Shown here: piece by piece, positions 61,639 to 64,000 of the stretch | How the letters are laid out: every line of letters starts with the position of its first letter | Position numbering within the stretch: position 1 is the first letter of the stretch | Assembly: GCA_013339765.2 (NCBI GenBank) | Contig: CM023449.1 | Span: forward strand, 33,083,622 to 33,147,621 | Length of the DNA stretch: 64,000 nucleotides | Direction of reading: 5' to 3' | From: Haemaphysalis longicornis | Lineage: Eukaryota; Arthropoda; Arachnida; Ixodida; Ixodidae | Notes under the pieces: generated by a model | What the model saw: the letters and a program-made list of their open reading frames with translations, nothing else | What the model was told of the DNA's origin: nothing | The model's database searches: none | Made by a program: the position numbers and the translations under genes

Positions 61639-64000
61639 CTGAAAGGAAAAAAATATGAACCTTTGTGGTTGAGGTGGTGGACGCTTAGGCCTTCTGTCGT
61701 CGCTGAGATCAGCTGGGGAAAGGGCCCTTACTAAGGAAAAGGGCCCTACGAAGCACCTTAGAAAAGAATCAGGAAAGACTGTTGCAGAATGGGGATATAC
61801 TATGGGGTCACCACTAAGCGATGTTCACAAAGCAACAGTGATTAGCAAAGGAGCTTGAAAGGGAGCTGCTTCAGCCTAGTATAAGAGAAGGAAGGCGGGC
61901 TGTGCGCGGCTTACGGCGCGTAAGAGCGAATTATTTTTTCCATCGAGTGATAGGAAAGAGTGCTCGTCCTACAATGACGCAGAAATACAGGCAGGCTGCA
62001 TAGACGACTTATTCTCGAGAAAGGTTGGAATAAGCTCTATGTATTACTTGTGAACAACCAGTCTTACACGCGGTAAATCAACTTATGTCGACATTTCTGC
62101 AAAGAAAAACTCTCCCTGAAGCAAGTTATGGGAGCTAATGGGTTGGTTATACATTCACTTTTTCATCTAACTGCTTTTAAGGTTCCTGTCGAAATAAAAA
62201 CCTGTGATTGCGTTCGTAACACAACCCATATGAAGCGGGCAGCGGCCCTCAGTAAATCAATGTGAAATTTTTATATAAGGACAACAAACCACTAACGGCG
62301 AAACAAGCTCCAGACAAATTCCGTAATAGTAAACTTTTATTTTTGCGCGCTAGATAAATGATGAATTGGGAGTCGACCAGTTTAATTTTCCTTTACTTCT
62401 ACATTTATTACGTGAATAAGCAAAAGAAGTTGTTAGGAAACTGACATAGCTTTAGAACACTGCGGTAGCGGGCTGTTTTCCGCATAATTTCGAAACGTAA
62501 AAATAGAGAAAAATACCAAGTTTTAATTTATAGCTGAAAAGAAAGAGTCACCAAGACAATGCATCTGCGGCCGAGCTCTGAGTCATGGTTTAGCTAATGA
62601 CGATGATGGTGATTGCTTCAACGAGTTCTGCTGATCACCACAGTGTTCGTTTTTTTATCTCTGGAATGAGAAACTTTCGTGGTCATGCTGCATGCTAAAC
62701 TTGTGTTCTGGAAAGAAACTCGCAGCACTTCACTACAACTCGCCCACGAACTCCCAAAGCAAACGGGTCAAAATGAAATATGAAAGCCATAAAACGAAAA
62801 CTAAATACCTGCTAAACCAGGGCAGCCCTAGGAGGGGAGCCGGCGGTAACTCGCTGCACGTGGTTTTCTTCGTTTCGATTGCAGTGAGCGCGGTTCTTAT
62901 CGCACGCGATAACCAGAGACAAAGCTATCTTTTTATGGCTGAATCAAGACAACACGAAGAACGCTCACCGGCGGCCATAGTGCTTTGTACTGTAGCCATG
63001 TCTTATCAGGGTCTGGTGCAGCGATGGTATTGTCGGGAAATCCAAGCACAATTAATCACCCGCTCTTAAAACATGCCTTTTGTTCATTTGAGGCGTTTTG
63101 TAGCGTAAGCTACACTGGCCGAGGTCATAGAGTTTCTTAGTAAGTATACTAGAGAGGAAACTGCACTTTGTAAGCCATGTCGTCATGGCGGTTCATGGGA
63201 AGACCCCCTTTTTGGCTTGGGCTTGGCATGACAATTGGATTCTTAAGTGGTTTGGGGTATTTGCTTCCTTCACTATGCATTAACACGTTTACGAGCTACA
63301 AGGAAGCCGAAATCCTCCCTGTTCCGAGGTAGCCGTGTTTGGTGAAACAGCAGGCAGTGCGTGATCGCACCTGACGTTGCTCATGCCGCAGTCGAAGGAC
63401 GCATGACTGAGCGGTAATATGCCGCCGTGAAAATCGTAGCCGACGAAAAGAAGAAACAAAATGTACTTCGACGAAGACAAGATACGACCACGGGGATAGG
63501 ACAGTTACGGGCGCTTGTATCTTGTCATCGTGCACGACTGTTTAACGCCACGTTTTCTTTTTTCTTGTTACACTAGTTGCCGGTCGGTGCACCGGTTCGC
63601 CATGAAAGCCACGTTTAAATAGGCACGCTCAAAAAACTTTCCAAACTCTTCAAGCAACTTACTATTTGCAATATTGGTAAAATAATAAAATCAAAGTCTC
63701 TAATGAGTTTCCCCCCCAAATATTAACCTTTTTCGTAACAACCTTGGCCTGCGGAATAGCAGGCACAACCGTTCCGGCAAAAATACGCTTTACTTTCTTT
63801 TTTCTTAGTTTTAAAACAGCCTGTTTTTATTTTCCACGTACATCACACTATTCTTCGCGTTTTTGTGGCACTTTGTTTAAATTTGCGATGACTATAGAAC
63901 GTTTCTATCCAAGCCAATGATGAAACTAAGGCGAACGCGATGTATAATGGCGGCCCATGACGACACAGACGGCCTTGATGTGAGCCGCATAGACGCTAGC
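61639..64000. other. Upstream region of gene A
   Basis: The promoter and noncoding first exon of gene A should lie here, but I found no motif that fixes them. Open frames near 62692-63069 (+) and 63289-63535 (-) have no known domain. Confidence 0.4.

Noticed and set aside
62692..63069. 125-codon open frame upstream of gene A
   Set aside because: No domain, no homologue I recognise, and composition typical of chance frames here.

Overview
This is a window of repeat-dense eukaryotic nuclear DNA. I think it comes from an arthropod, most likely a hard tick. The reasons are small coding exons split by kilobase introns with GT/AG borders, several I-clade LINEs with RNase H tails, a tRNA-derived SINE of the kind I know from tick genomes, a BEL/Pao retroelement and many short dispersed repeat families. 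No bacterial, phage or CRISPR feature is present. The species assignment is inference.

Three host genes can be assembled exon by exon. On the + strand (2189-10150) lie the last three coding exons of an SLC2-type sugar transporter (facilitated trehalose/glucose transporter group); its 5' exons are outside the window. On the - strand there is a tandem head-to-tail pair of cathepsin A-like (serine carboxypeptidase, peptidase family S10) genes. The downstream copy, gene B, runs from 31876 down to 14472. The upstream copy, gene A, runs from 61638 down to 36440. Each has ten coding exons with the same boundaries and intron phases, a signal peptide, and a splice acceptor just before the start codon that implies a noncoding first exon.

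The main result is that both carboxypeptidase paralogues have Gly where the S10 nucleophile Ser should be (GKGSAS and GQGHAA instead of GESYAG). The Asp and His triad positions remain recognisable. Both copies therefore look like secreted or lysosomal pseudoenzymes. Gene A also has two +1 frameshifts, in exons 8 and 10. Gene B has a GG instead of GT donor after exon 2. Either gene may be decaying, or the assembly may hold errors there.

The transporter and the carboxypeptidase array converge tail to tail with about 330 bp between stop codons. A roughly 700 bp block spanning this junction is duplicated (9896-10597 and 13893-14589). One copy keeps the full transporter end and an orphan carboxypeptidase last exon that has lost its acceptor. 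The other keeps only the transporter C-terminus and the working last exon of gene B. Between them sits an internally deleted BEL/Pao element carrying a lysine-rich reading frame.

The rest is introns and spacers filled with mobile DNA: a nearly full-length I-clade LINE (51683-57550) inserted into a smaller repeat, LINE 3' ends, SINEs, MITE-like elements, an 84-bp satellite of 15 units, a cluster of short palindromes, and microsatellites.
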